Under the pieces are notes generated by a model that ran no database searches, was not told the DNA's origin, and worked only from the letters and a program-made list of their open reading frames with translations. A stretch of 64,000 nucleotides of DNA from positions 41,445,165 through 41,509,164 of the forward strand of contig NC_087064.1 in NCBI RefSeq assembly GCF_963678635.1, written 5' to 3'. Shown here piece by piece: positions 19,640 to 30,299 of this stretch. The DNA is from Symsagittifera roscoffensis (Eukaryota; Xenacoelomorpha; Acoela; Convolutidae). A program made the translations under genes and the position numbers. Within the stretch, counting starts at the first letter, position 1. The number at the start of each line of letters is the position of its first letter.

Positions 19640-19927
19640 TGCAGGAGAGGAATTGTTGTTCAAAGGGACGCCTAGATCGGAGATCAAGAGCAAAAGACGA
19701 AGAAAGGAACAATCCTCTCCAGCCAAGCAGAGTAAGAACGCGATGATCTCGAGCATAAGTCCCAGGGAAGAACAATCAAGTTCGAAAGCAAAAAAAGGTT
19801 CAAGACGTTGTATGATAACGCAACGCATGACACCGCTCCAAGCTGCTGGATTATCTTCTGGCTTTGTGCGTCTGGGACTAATATTTCGGACACGTAATTC
19901 ACTCCCAGCCCGAAGGAGGAGAAGAAC

Positions 19928-20902
19928 ATGAAAGTGATGTCAACTTCACCATCAAGACCGGTGTCGGATCCGATAACGATGGGAACGTCATCGAGGTTCG
20001 ATAGACTTATGATGTCAATGGGCACGCAGAGAGATGGAGCATCATCGAGCACTGGGCTGCAGCCTCAATTAACCTCGTCGTTTCTAGGTCTGACCACAGT
20101 GTTGGGCTCGGCCAGTGATATGAGAGGCAGGTTTGTTGATGTGTTGACAGGTCTTGAAGAAATGCGGCAAGATATGACAAAAAGAATCGACCGAGTAGAG
20201 GGGAGGGCTCAACAGGGCCATGAGAGGCTAAGAGAAGAGCTGGCCAATTCAAGGGCCAATTGTGATAAAGTTCAACAGGCTCAGATCACCTATCAGTGCC
20301 TTGCGGAGAGTTTAGCTCGGGCCAACAAAGAATCTGAAGAAAAAGACCGCAGAATGACGCGAGAGAAAAATCGGCTATTGAACAATCATATCAGCACCTC
20401 TTGTCAAACGAGGATAAAATTGGAGAGTATTTTGGACGCTAAGGCTGATCTTATGATGCGGAAGCTTGATGAGTTTTTAAACCACAACAACCGAGAAGGT
20501 CGCTCAAATCCGAGGGGTAAGTCGCATTGGCCATGTAATGGGTTGAGAGCCCCCATACACACAAAGGCGAGATCAAGAGCATGTTTTGAGTCTAAGCAAA
20601 GGGAGAGACCCAGGGCAGCCTCATGGAGGCCAGGTTGGACGGATCCAATCCGGCCAGACGTGGAAGCCCCATCTGGGGCACCCTTGACCTTAATTCCTCA
20701 TGCCAGATCGATTCCAGATTTGACTACCGTCTCACATGACACTACGAGGTATGCATCAATGTTTGAGCCACTCAACAGGTCTCTCAAAACGTTTATCACC
20801 AAACTCCGAAGTCTACTGAGAGAGCAGAAAGGTCACGAAGAACACTCGAGAAATCAAAGTCATACAAAGATGAGTCAGACGGCTGCATTGATACTTGGAT
20901 AG
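19928..20902 (+). pseudogene. gag-like frame, 324 aa, coiled-coil region
   Basis: The longest open frame in the window (324 codons). Residues about 75-155 are rich in E, K, R, Q with regular leucines (FVDVLTGLEEMRQDMTKRID; LREELANSRANCDKVQQAQI) and look like a coiled coil. The basic middle and proline-rich part follow. The end reads into a shadow frame: from about 20850 the authentic sequence continues one frame over as KSYKDESDGCIDTWIEAMSL. This is consistent with the N-terminal part of a retroelement Gag. Confidence 0.5.
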
Positions 20903-21430
20903 AGGCAATGAGTTTGCACTTTTGGGAAGAAAACCTCCCGAAGAAGCCGGAATGTAGCACACTGACGAGCAATCTAGAAGGAACGGCGGTCGGACTGTGT
21001 AATGGCGAAAAGGACAAATGAACAAGACAGTTCTCTTAGGATTTTCGACATCTTGCTGAATCGTTTCGGCTCGGGTGTGCAGGAACATCAGGCGATGGTG
21101 AAGTGTGAAAAGAGGCGCCCAAGAGATGATGAGTCCATTGACAAGTTTTTTGATGACCTCGAGCTGCTGAGAAGGAGTAGTAACCCTGACGAGAGAACCC
21201 CAGAAAAAACCTGGCCATAGCCTCGAAGTTCATGGATGGGGTAAGGATCGCCGAACTGAAAACCATGTTGGCCACCCTTTTTACCTCTTCAGCGAACTGT
21301 GTACCCACGCCCGATGATTTGCGCATGAAATGGTGTGAGTACCCGCTCATAAAGCCGAGGGCTCAAAATCGCTATTAAGGCAACTACAGTGGGATGAATA
21401 CAGGCACAGGTTCCGGTTGGTATAAACCTC
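20850..21430 (+). pseudogene. gag capsid-like remnant, frameshifted
   Basis: In successive frames: DESDGCIDTWIEAMSLHFWE (20.87-20.93 kb), CSTLTSNLEGTAVGLCNGEK, IFDILLNRFGSGVQEHQAMV and RDDESIDKFFDDLELLRRSS (21002-21180). A D..I..W......F...L..NLEGTA pattern followed by an FDILLNRFG.G-type segment is what a Ty3-like Gag capsid C-terminal region looks like. Frames change near 21000 and 21220. It lies between the coiled coil and the zinc knuckle, as expected for Gag. Confidence 0.5.
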
Positions 21431-21439
21431 GTGATGACA

Positions 21440-21845
21440 TGGACAAAAGGCGGTCATGCGCTAATTGTGGTGTCAGCCTGCTCCATCTATAAGCAAAGCA
21501 TGAAGGCAATATGTGAAGATGAAAAATGGACCAAGGTGTTTCTTTTGCAATCTAAAAGGGCACTTCAAATCAGACTGCAATCAATTTTGGGGTGCAGTAG
21601 CAGACGCGAAGCACCCCTGTCACCAAGATTTGCTTTCTGGAGAAAAGACCAGTCAAGCACGCCTAATGAACGAAGCTGACTCGCGGAAGAAAGAAGTGTC
21701 ACAGGGCACCTTCACAACCAAGAAGGTGAAGACCTTGCTCGATGATGCGATTGCCTCAAAGCTGGAGGCCGTCCCAGCTAATACGCCTAAGGTGGATTAT
21801 GGCCTACTGGCTCTGCCGCATTACAGAAGGTTCGAGAAGAGTTAG
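21440..21845 (+). pseudogene. gag nucleocapsid: CCHC zinc knuckle
   Basis: The frame at 21513-21845 contains CFFCNLKGHFKSDC, a complete CX2CX4HX4C zinc knuckle (positions about 21535-21576). Just upstream (about 21450-21470) another frame has CANCG, the beginning of a first knuckle whose H and last C are lost by frameshift and stop. Zinc knuckles bind genomic RNA in LTR-retroelement Gag. A lysine-rich tail follows. Confidence 0.75.
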
Positions 21846-22364
21846 CGACGACAGAAGTTGAACAATGGGTAAGGTCTGAACTGGAAAACTTGGAGATGCG
21901 GGAGAAACTGTGCACCTTGGAGAAGACAGTGGAAGCAGAAGACATTGAGAAACCTAAGAACCTAAGAACATTGAGAACTAGAGGTTTGAAGTTGAATGTC
22001 ATCTCGGGGAAGACATTCGGAATGACGAGAGAAGGAATCAAGATAATGTCAATCATATCGGCTGTGGGTCATCAGGTGGTGAGTGAGCCATTTGATATTA
22101 CCCTGGTTCACCTGGATATCTATGCAAATTGTTTGCGGGGACTAGATCCTACATTCGGGTAGACGGACATTATATGGAGATCTATGGCCCATACCCAATT
22201 TCGATGAATAAGGATGGCATAAACATCTACACGAACGCTCACTAGAAGAATGCAATTGATCAATTAGGCTGGCTCTACATAGGACAAGAGGAGCTCAAAG
22301 TACGACGAACTGGACATAACGCCATGCTGAGCAGAATGCAGTCCACATTTCCCGCGAAGCTGAT
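21846..22364 (+). pseudogene. gag-pol linker remnant
   Basis: A 90-codon frame (21890-22162) begins with a charged helix-like region (EMREKLCTLEKTVEAEDIEK) and continues LNVISGKTFGMTREGIKIMS, followed by stops up to the protease region. By position it joins the nucleocapsid and protease. No domain recognised. Confidence 0.35.
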
Positions 22365-23041
22365 CTAGCAGCACACTTGCTGGACATACAGGGCATGCAA
22401 CTCTCCCTAAAGGACTGCTTGACACCGACGCGGTGGTCAGTGTCATGCTCATTAGCACCTAGACCGACATGTGCTTTGATAGGTCGGACTTGATACCGAC
22501 TAATACCAGGCTGGCCGCGGCCAACAAGTGTGCTATTTATGTGGCCGGAAGGACAGCCATCATCTCGCTGCAACTGGCAGGAAGGCATCTCTGGATGAGC
22601 TTTCTGGTTGTCAAAAACATGGACGAGTCCGACCAGTTGATCTTAGTACACGACTTTGTGCGGAACTTTGACGTCACAATTGACCTCAAACACGGCTTGA
22701 TACCAATCAAGGACCCAGAGAGGAAGTGTGAGAAGAAACCTATCAATAAGATTTTGATAAATCCGGCAAAGGTGTCAGTGTTTTTAGATCAAAAAGTTAG
22801 GTTGAAACCAAATCAAGCTGTAGTGGCAACGTTTAGGGTTTGGGGCTTGAATGAACTTAGTAACAACAGACAAGCATGTCTGGTCCCGAACCCAAACAGT
22901 AAGAGCTCAGATATTTTAGGAAGAAGCTTCTCACCAACTCAGAACGGACTATGTGTGAGTGGGTTGTTGAACACACAGGCAACATCGGTGACGATACAAC
23001 ATGGAAAGAAGCTTGGCAATGAGTTGCCTCTGAATACCTAA
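22365..23041 (+). pseudogene. Retropepsin-like protease and downstream, active site altered
   Basis: At 22415-22450 the frame reads GLLDTDAVVSVML. The D-T-D-A at 22421-22432 occupies the place of the retropepsin D-[ST]-G-A triad, with Gly replaced by Asp, and a TAG follows. The next frame (22469-23041, 190 codons) continues with LAAANKCAIYVAGRTAIISL, LILVHDFVRNFDVTIDLKHG and LVPNPN, a pattern of protease C-terminal part and protease-RT linker in Ty3-type Pol. The altered active site and stop make the protease non-functional. Confidence 0.55.
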
Positions 23042-23050
23042 TGTCTGAAT

Positions 23051-24240
23051 ATGGAGAACTACAAGAGGTTTAAAGTGACTGAGTGTCCCTTTCACGCCAA
23101 CAAAGAATATATATTGAAGAGAATAAATGAATTAATGTCCTTTAAAAGAGCGTTTTCTATGAAATCGGAGGCATACGATGGGCTGTCTAGTTGTTCGAAT
23201 GTCCACGAGAGATCGACAGACACAGAACTAGCAGCAAATAAACCAGTCCTACTTATCTGAGACAGACCACCTGAAAGGTGAAATATTGGTTAGGGAACTG
23301 GAATCCCTTAGGGAAGTGTTGAATGGGAACGCAGATGTTTTATCGCAACACAAAGCCAACACAGGTTGTTGCAATTTTATGGAACATGAGATAGAGATTT
23401 AGTAGGGCTCAGTACCTTAAAAGAAAGGAGCTAGAAGAATGACCCCACACATGTCAGAGGCATGAAGGATAGAATTATGTTGATAAAATATGACATGATT
23501 GAGTCATCAAAGTCCCGTGGGCATGTGGCGTGGTCATGGCTGTTACAAAGGGGGACAACCTAGGTTTTGTTTATCGCACTAATGATAAAAGATGCATATC
23601 CGATCCCTCGCATCGATGAAAGACGAAGTTGGTAGACGCAAAATTCTTCACGACGTTGGATTTGGGCTCTGCGTTCTGGCAAGTGCCCCTTAGGTAAAAG
23701 GACGGAGAGAATGCGTGTGAACAGAGTCTGTTCCAGTGGAAAAAAATGTCGTTTGAACTATGAAACGCGATGGCTGCTTCTCAACGATTGATGGCCCAGG
23801 CTCTCACCAATGTAACAAAGAAGTATGGAAACCTCATAATGTGCTACATTGATGACGTCGTGATCACAACACCAAACATGGAGAACCTCATAGAGAGGCA
23901 AGACGGCGTCTTCACTCGCATGAAGCAGGCCGGTCTGAAATGCAAAACGTCCTAGTGCGAGATCCTGAGGGAATCAATAAAGTATCTAGGTCGCCTTGTG
24001 GATAAGCACGGATTCATCCCAGACCCCGAAGTGAATGATGCAGTGCTGACATGGAAAGCACCTAAGACTGATACACAATTAATGAGCTTTCTCGGCTTGG
24101 CTAAATACTACCGAGAACTCATCAAAGGCAATGCCAACAAGATATACTCCACGCAGTAATTGATGCGGAATAAGGGCAAAAAATTCAGCTGGACTGACGA
24201 GGCTCAAGTCTTTTTTGAGAACATCACGCGAACTTTGTGA
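23051..24240 (+). pseudogene. Reverse transcriptase, YIDD motif retained
   Basis: Recognisable RT blocks in order, across frames: KDAYPIPRID (about 23.59 kb), LDLGSAFWQVPL (from 23656), FQWKKMSFEL, then the frame 23770-23955 with LMAQALTNVTKKYGN and CYIDDVVITT. The catalytic YIDD is at 23845-23856. Then come KYLGRLVDKHGFIPDPEV (about 23.97-24.03 kb) and MSFLGLAKYYRELIKG (about 24.08-24.13 kb). This is the classical Ty3/gypsy RT set of palm and connection motifs. Several TAG/TAA/TGA codons and frame changes interrupt it. Confidence 0.85.
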
Positions 24241-24810
24241 GGCTCCATTCATCGGCTTGCCGACCGAGAATGCAATGTTTGTGCTGGACATGGACGCATC
24301 AGTATTTGCTATCTCGGACACACTCCATCAGGAACAAAAATGGAATCGGAGGACTCTTCTCCGATCCATAAATTATGGGAGTGAGGTTCTAAGCGACACC
24401 GAGATGAATATTGTGCATCGAAGGCGGAGATAATCACAGTACCTACTTCTGTGGAAAAATATGGAGCCTTTTTAGGAAGTAATCCTTTTAAACTGCCCGT
24501 AGACAATCGAGCTCTCGCTTGGCTGAAAACTTATTCGATGGATCAGAGCTATATCGGTCGCTGGATAGTACGCCTGGATGGCTACCACATGATTATAGAA
24601 CACCGAACCCGTCACAAACACCAAAATGTCGACAGCCTAAGTACAAAGACGGAGTTTTATGAGCGATTGGAAGAGAAGCAAGATAACCAGCCTGAAATTA
24701 AGGATGGCTTTTTCTTTTTGGACAAAGACATCCATGACAAGCTGCCACTCACCAGATGGCTTGACAAATCAGAGCAACCCATACCAGTACACCCCGAACT
24801 TCCCGCTTAA
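24215..24810 (+). pseudogene. RNase H domain
   Basis: FVLDMDASVFAISDTLHQEQ (about 24.28-24.34 kb) corresponds to the first RNase H motif. After a frameshift come VDNRALAWLKTYSMDQSYIG and RLDGYHMIIEHRTRHKHQNV (about 24.50-24.63 kb), the typical end of the Ty3 RNase H with the H..N.DSLS pattern. The downstream 60 residues are charged tether sequence. Order and spacing agree with Ty3 Pol. Non-functional because of frame breaks near 24.43 kb. Confidence 0.75.
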
Positions 24811-24819
24811 AGAGTCGCC

Positions 24820-25620
24820 GAGATAGAGGTGTTGGCAAAGGATGACCCGGTTCTGTCCATTGGACTTGTTAGTGCGCTCCGACTTGTTATAACAAGAACT
24901 TACCAGGCTGGGCATCAATAGCATATCGCTGCTGAACAAAACAGTGAGCGTGGCACTGGAAGTCATTCGGAAGCTCTGCGATCTAGCTGATAGAGAAGTT
25001 GAAAGGCAGGATCAAGAATGGATGGAAAGCATGCGTAGACTGACCATCACGGAGAAGACAGAGACAAGTCCTGTAGCGATCCGTAGTAGGGATGTTGAAC
25101 GGGATTGCCAATCAATAGTAACTCAGCTGGTGAATTCGAAACCGAAGGATGTCTTGTTGAGAACATCGTACGTTGAATATCAATAACTGAACAGCACTCA
25201 GCCCACTCAGGATTTTAGCGTCGATTTGAAATCCAGTATGGCAAGGAGAGTTCAATTCGTTGATGCAAAAAAGGAGTACGAGCCGTGCTCGGCATCTTCT
25301 TTCGGAAATGAGACCTTGTCCGGGAAGTCATTTCAGGAATGTGATCGAGATGCGGAATTATCCGGAGATTCGGGTTCTATCAGACCCGGCCAGGATGATT
25401 TGCCCGGTGAGTCGATTCCAGGACAACCGAGGGACAGAATTTTGTCCTGGGAGTCAAAAAACATGATGAGTAAGTCTGAAGGCGACTGAGCAGGCTCCAT
25501 CAACTCGAGTGACTGTTCGACATCTCAAACATGAGGGAACGTGTCTGAAACAATTTTCAGTTCAGACATGTCAAAAATAGCGATTCATTCCTTAATAATA
25601 TAAAGGAAAACAGCGCGGAA
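24820..25620 (+). pseudogene. Pol spacer between RNase H and integrase, unrecognised
   Basis: Short frames (24944-25186, 25226-25489) are rich in charged residues; the first has CDLADREVERQDQEWMESMR. No domain is seen. By position they are the tether between RNase H and integrase, which is unusually long here (over 1 kb before the integrase zinc-binding region). Confidence 0.4.
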
Positions 25621-25631
25621 AGGATAGAGAG

Positions 25632-26027
25632 ATGCATCAAGACCCAGACATAGATAGATATACCTCCGACGAGAAAGGGCCTGTAGTCGACCATGCCACA
25701 GACGAACTTGAGTTGATAGCAGTATCGAAGCGGCCAAATAGAATAATTCCGCATGCTACGGTCGTCCGTACCAATCTTGAGCCAAAGATAAGTTGTGTTA
25801 AAACGATGGACGACGCCCATGTTCTGGAACTAGTAAGCGGACAACTAAATGTGTGGAAGACAAGTTTGAAAGCCAGGTACCGACTGTCGGATCTTTCAAG
25901 GGCTCAGCGAAATGATAGGATGACGAACCATTTAAAGAGATGGATAGAAAACGGAGTGCTCGACAAATGTGACCTAGAAGAAGAAAACTACAAGATCCTC
26001 AAGAGATTTTACATGAAGAGAAAATAA
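25632..26027 (+). pseudogene. Integrase-preceding Pol segment, 131 aa
   Basis: A 131-codon open frame: DIDRYTSDEKGPVVDHATDE near the start, then LSDLSRAQRNDRMTNHLKRW and ENYKILKRFYMKRK. Next, across a stop, comes GIVASKRKEEDKVLHKNN. An L...Q..D......K...E.G segment followed by a short beta-rich piece commonly precedes the H2C2 zinc-binding domain of Ty3 integrases. Confidence 0.55.
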
Positions 26028-26039
26028 TTGTTCTCTTTA

Positions 26040-26870
26040 GAAAAGACGGGATCGTTGCCTCCAAGCGCAAAGAAGAGGATAAAGTCCTTCACAAAAATAA
26101 TTCAATGATCCTACCACAACTGTATATCAGACTGAATGATTGTTTAGCTCACACGACCGGATGGGTCATCAAGGCGTGAAACAAAGTGTAAAACCGGATA
26201 CAGAAGCAGTTTGAATGGCCTGGCTCTGGCTTGAAGAAGCCCTGAGGAAAATGGATTTCTGTATGTCTGTCAAGTCAACCAGCGAATGATCCCAGGAAGC
26301 TGAGATTTCCTCTGCAATCGATAGAATCGTCGGGGTTCAATGAAGTGATGCAAATTGATCATCAAAAAATCAGCTTGACTGGCACGGGCTATAATCAAGT
26401 GCTGGTAATGATCAATCTTTTCACAAAAAACGCACAGGCAGTACTCTGTATGATTGTATCAGCGGAGGAAATCTGTGATCTTTTGATAAATGTTTGCATC
26501 GCTAGAACTTGGTGTCCGATTACGTTTCAGTCCGACAATGGCAAAGCAATGGTCAGCGAGCTCAAGAATAGATGATGAAAAAGTCGAAAGTGGCGCAGGC
26601 GCACTTCAACACATATCAGCCGCAGACGAAATGCCTGGTTGAGAAACAAACTTGCGCACTAGACTCCATTCTAAATATTTGTTGCTCATGATACATGGAT
26701 GACTGGGATAAGCTCTTGCCGCAGGTGATGGGCGCGTACAATAATACTGAACACTCAACTACGGGAATCAGCCCACACATAATATTAACAGGATATGAAA
26801 AACCTGTCCAGTTAACTTTCTTTATCCTGAAAACGAGGAAGGAAAAACGGCACCGCAAACATACGTACGC
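26040..26870 (+). pseudogene. Integrase: zinc-binding remnant and DDE core
   Basis: The HX4H part of the H2C2 domain is visible as HDRMGHQGV near 26.15-26.18 kb. The CX2C part reads VCLSSQ (near 26.26 kb), with the second Cys changed to Ser. The core has D at 26357-26359 (MQIDHQK), D at 26534-26536 (QSDNGKA) with 58 residues between, and E at 26641-26643 (LVEKQ) after a frame change. It is followed by WDKLLPQVMGAYNNTEHSTT and GISPHIILTGYEKP (26.70-26.81 kb), a characteristic Ty3 integrase tail. All three catalytic acids survive in the decayed sequence. Confidence 0.8.
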
Positions 26871-27279
26871 GGCGTGATCAAGGCAACAAAAATTGAATGG
26901 TTTGTGCCGACAAAACACGCAGTAGGACCAAATTATGCAAATTGTAGATTCGATAAAAGACCGCTGACGCCAAAGCATGGTTGGTGGGAGACTAAGTCTG
27001 GGTCTTCCAGAGGTGGTTCCCTCAAAGAGAATCAAAAAGTTGCTGAAGAAGTGGCGTGGTCCACTTCAAATAACTGAAGTTCACCAAGGTGGTCGCTTTT
27101 ATCGATTGAGCACTGGAAGTGCTGCTCATTGCGAGAACATTAAACCACACAATGCCTCATCAAAAGAGTGGTTAATCCCAGCTGACATGCAAGAGGATGA
27201 TTACTTGATAGTGGATCCCGCTTTTGAACTAAATGAGAGGGGCAAACGCCGAATAAGAACGACGAAAAAGAGGTGGTGA
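26850..27279 (+). pseudogene. Integrase C-terminal domain
   Basis: The frame 26977-27279 reads KKLLKKWRGPLQITEVHQGG, FYRLSTGSAAHCENIKPHNA and WLIPADMQEDDYLIVDPAFE. KKW.GP..I..V...G..YRL....AAH.ENIKP is the typical SH3-like C-terminal region of Ty3/gypsy integrases. The upstream part (FDKRPLTPKHGW) is frameshifted. No chromodomain is recognised. Confidence 0.75.
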
Positions 27280-27281
27280 TT

Positions 27282-28140
27282 GACTGTGATTTGTCCTTGG
27301 ACTTAGAATTAACTGAACAAATAGAGGACGATGACGAAACCCTACCTTATGGGGGGAAGACTGGAACGACCCAGAGCAGATTAAAGCTGACAAAGGAGTA
27401 GAACCTGACTTTCCTTTGGCCATGGAGACGGGCGCGATAGAGCAAGAGGAGAAAAGACAAAAAGAAATACAACCCGTACCGAGAGGATTTTGTCGTAGAC
27501 AGAAAGACACTAGACGATATGACTGACTCAGTAGTAAGCCTGGATGAGAGAAGAGTCTCGCAGGACTTCAACCTGTTCGACGATACAGAAACAGACTGGA
27601 TCTACGATTGATTGGTACCGAAAATGGAGTTCGAACCTGAGGTAGAACAAATTCATGAGCAAAAACTGACAGTTTTGCGAGTGCTCGAATTGCTTCATGA
27701 ACTACCTGCAGATCTAAAAGAGACAGTCCTGACGATTCTGCATGTCGATCAGTCCAGCATCAATTACATCAGTCACGACAACACGGAGTCAAACTAGATC
27801 GGCCCAGATGGCACATTGCGCAATCCGAAAACCAACCTCGATCTTCTCGATTCTGGACAATCGTCCGGAACGTCGATGAAATTTTTTGTCCGAGGAATTG
27901 CTCAAGGACTAACCACGCTGAAAATTTTAAGATAGAAAAATTAAAATTGGCAAATGAGACAAGAGAACTGGAAACGTAGTGTGAAAACCTTAAAAAAACG
28001 CCTTTTGGACGGTTTCTCGAATCATATTTTGAACTGCGAAATCACTACTCGAACAACACTGTTGTGACAGACATTGATTATATACTCACTGAACGCACGT
28101 GCACTATAGCGATAATTGCGGGTGTAAATTTTAAAACAGC
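27282..28140 (+). pseudogene. Acidic Pol tail, unrecognised
   Basis: Pieces in changing frames: an acidic segment (LDLELTEQIEDDDETLPYG near 27.30-27.35 kb), then 27612-27797 with VLRVLELLHELPADLKETVL and STILHVDQSSINYISHDN-like residues. Further on comes KIEKLKLANETRELET (27.93-27.98 kb), and the last open stretch ends near 28.14 kb. It continues the integrase without a new ATG and may be a long C-terminal extension of Pol. Function unknown. Confidence 0.4.
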
Positions 28141-28701
28141 ACTAGTGGCGCCGACTTAAGAGGAGAGTATAAGAATATCGAGTTTATATGTAAATAGAGG
28201 CCTGGTGTGGGAGAGATGATAGCGCCGTTCCCCGTTGAATCGCAGATACCAGGAAAAAACTTGTGTTTTTTCGTTACCAAGGCCACCGATAGGCAACACG
28301 TGAATCCTGAAAGCTTAGTGCTGGCACTAACTCGACTCAGGAGTGACCTCGCTCTTCCTACCGGTCTATGATCGCAATAGGAGAAAACTACATCCCACAG
28401 AGCCATATGCTCGAGTGCATGTGATTTTTTCGGAAACGGTTATAGAAGTCCACTTGCATAAGAAGTACTAACTGTGCACATGCTAACGCTACGGTTGAAA
28501 TTAAGAGCCATTTAATTATGATTAAGAGTTTTCTACTACAATTCTTTTTAAAATATTAGGATTTAGGTTTTTAGGATAGGTATTGAGTATTAGGTTTTTG
28601 TATGGTAGTGTTGATGTGTATTTTGTTGTTTTGGGTTAGTATATGGTTATGATACTGTGATGGTTGTTTGATTGTGACCTTTGCTATTCCAGGTGCGAAA
28701 G
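28141..28701 (+). other. T-rich gene-free stretch with splice-acceptor-like end
   Basis: No coding frame. The right half is T- and G-rich (TTTTTAGGATAGG, TTGTTGTTTTGGG) and ends TGACCTTTGCTATTCCAG|GTGCGAAAG directly before the ATG at 28702. The pyrimidine-rich run plus CAG fits a metazoan 3' splice site. It may be the acceptor for a spliced mRNA of the 3' coding region. Confidence 0.35.
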
Positions 28702-29850
28702 ATGGCAGCATCTAATCATTTTACATTGACACAAATGGAGAAGGACAACCCACCCTGAAGCTATTTTTTAGATGGAAAAGCAAAAATTTTATTTAATTCA
28801 TTGCTTTTAAAAGATGTTAATGATGTTTTATTATAGAGGTATGATAGCTTGTATAATGGTTCTAAGTTGTGAATTGTCTTTTCGATCGTGATTGATCAGA
28901 TATTTGTTTTATTGACATTTGAAACTAAAGAAATCGAAATTGAAAAAAAGAACCCACACGAAAGAGATTGAGCGACAGGAACGATCTATTGGACTTCATC
29001 TCAGCGAGTCTAGGGACGTCTCTGGGCGAGATATAACAACCTTTGTTGGATTGCAAATTTGGACTGGAAGATCTGGAACTGGCTATTGTCACCTGTCGCA
29101 CTCCTCAAGGCGATGGGAAGAGAAGGCCAGGGAGACCGCCCCACGGAAGTAGTAATAATGGTGGCTTTCGACGAGTCCGATAACACCAAAAGAAACCAAA
29201 ATAGCCTCACGTGATGGCGACGTGGGAGGTATGTGGTCACGACTGTGGCCACGACAGGATTAGGTGAGCAGAGGGATTATAGGTTAGGGGAGATGGCCCG
29301 CAATGTCCGCCCGAACTCCTCGGCACAGCCTTTTCTTGGAGTTAAGAGATGACGTGATGGGCCGGGCCTTTCATACTCGGCGGCTTCTCCAACGGCCGCT
29401 CCTGTTTCTAAGAAGGTCAAAAGGAACGAGATTGAAATCCAGACTGCGGAACTATTCAAGAGCGTGAACAATAAGAAGAAAGATTGCCAGTAATTACACG
29501 CTAAGTGTCAAGAGTATAAAGCGATAGCCCTGGAATGATACGAAAGGAAGAAGGAGCACATTGAATTGTTGATAACTCTCAAAGAAAAAGAATTCAAATA
29601 CCTGAAAAACTTATATATGGCGAAGGTGGCTCCAAATGCCACCAGAGGTCCTGACGACAATGATACTGCGGGCATCCCAGCCTTCGGCGAAATCCAGAAA
29701 CACTATACCTGACCCTTCATAGACGTACCTGGCTCCACAATTCCAAGAAACCTTTGAGCGGGTAGTCAGAGACCCTAGGAATGACATCAACCGAACCGGT
29801 GGACGGACGCTTCCCAGCGTACTGATCGCTCTTCAAGCAACTCAGAGCGG
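28702..29850 (+). pseudogene. Start of the 3' accessory ORF (behind pol), decayed
   Basis: ATG at 28702 opens MAASNHFTLTQMEKDNPP and meets a stop at once. Charged pieces follow in different frames: 28919-29152 with a Lys-rich start; SLTx..GRYVVTTVATTGL; VSKKVKRNEIEIQTAELFKS near 29.41-29.47 kb; KKEHIELLITLKEKEFKYLK near 29.55-29.61 kb, which looks like a coiled coil. By position this is a second large ORF after pol, where some LTR elements carry env. No envelope features (signal peptide, fusion peptide, transmembrane anchor) are visible. Confidence 0.4.
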
Positions 29851-30267
29851 GTGCCGCAAACGATTGTATCAACGGGTCCAGCACGCAGCGATACCACCTT
29901 GAAGTCGCGTGTGGTGGACATCGAAAAGAACCTTGCGATTCGGAACCTCTTTGTGCAAGTGGCTGTGGACAATCCCCAAGCCTGCCCTAGTGGTATGGGC
30001 TGGAATCCTGCTGCCACCCATCAACCAATTCCTTCCGGGAGTCGTCTTTTGATTATGGGTGACAGCCTGGTAAGGGATTTGATTGAGATCTTTGCGAGAG
30101 TTCAGACCACTGCTGTTATCTTTGGAGGAGTCTCCGTAGCCGCGGTGATCAAAATGATGGAGTTCCATAATGAAAGTCAGTTAGACACGCTGATGATAAT
30201 GATTGGCACTAATTACAACTCTATGGTTTCGGTTATGAATACCCTGGCATGCCGATCCATCGAATGA
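29851..30267 (+). pseudogene. SGNH/GDSL hydrolase-like domain, first block
   Basis: A 138-codon frame with RLLIMGDSLVRDLIEIFARV (GDSL at 30058-30069), FGGVSVAAVIKMMEF about 20 residues later, and LDTLMIMIGTN (IGTN at 30202-30213). GDS, GG and G.N-type motifs at these spacings correspond to SGNH blocks I, II and III, with the Asp normally following GTN replaced by Tyr. The block V D..H is not seen before the frame ends, so only the N-terminal half is preserved. SGNH-type domains act on esters or have become non-catalytic RNA-binding folds. Which applies here is unknown. Confidence 0.55.
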
Positions 30268-30299
30268 TGAATGGAATTGGCCCCCGCGGTGTCCGGATG

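Noticed and set aside
19470-20252. Several minus-strand frames of 80-122 aa opposite gag
   Set aside because: They lie antisense to the gag coiled-coil region, overlap each other and show no independent homology.
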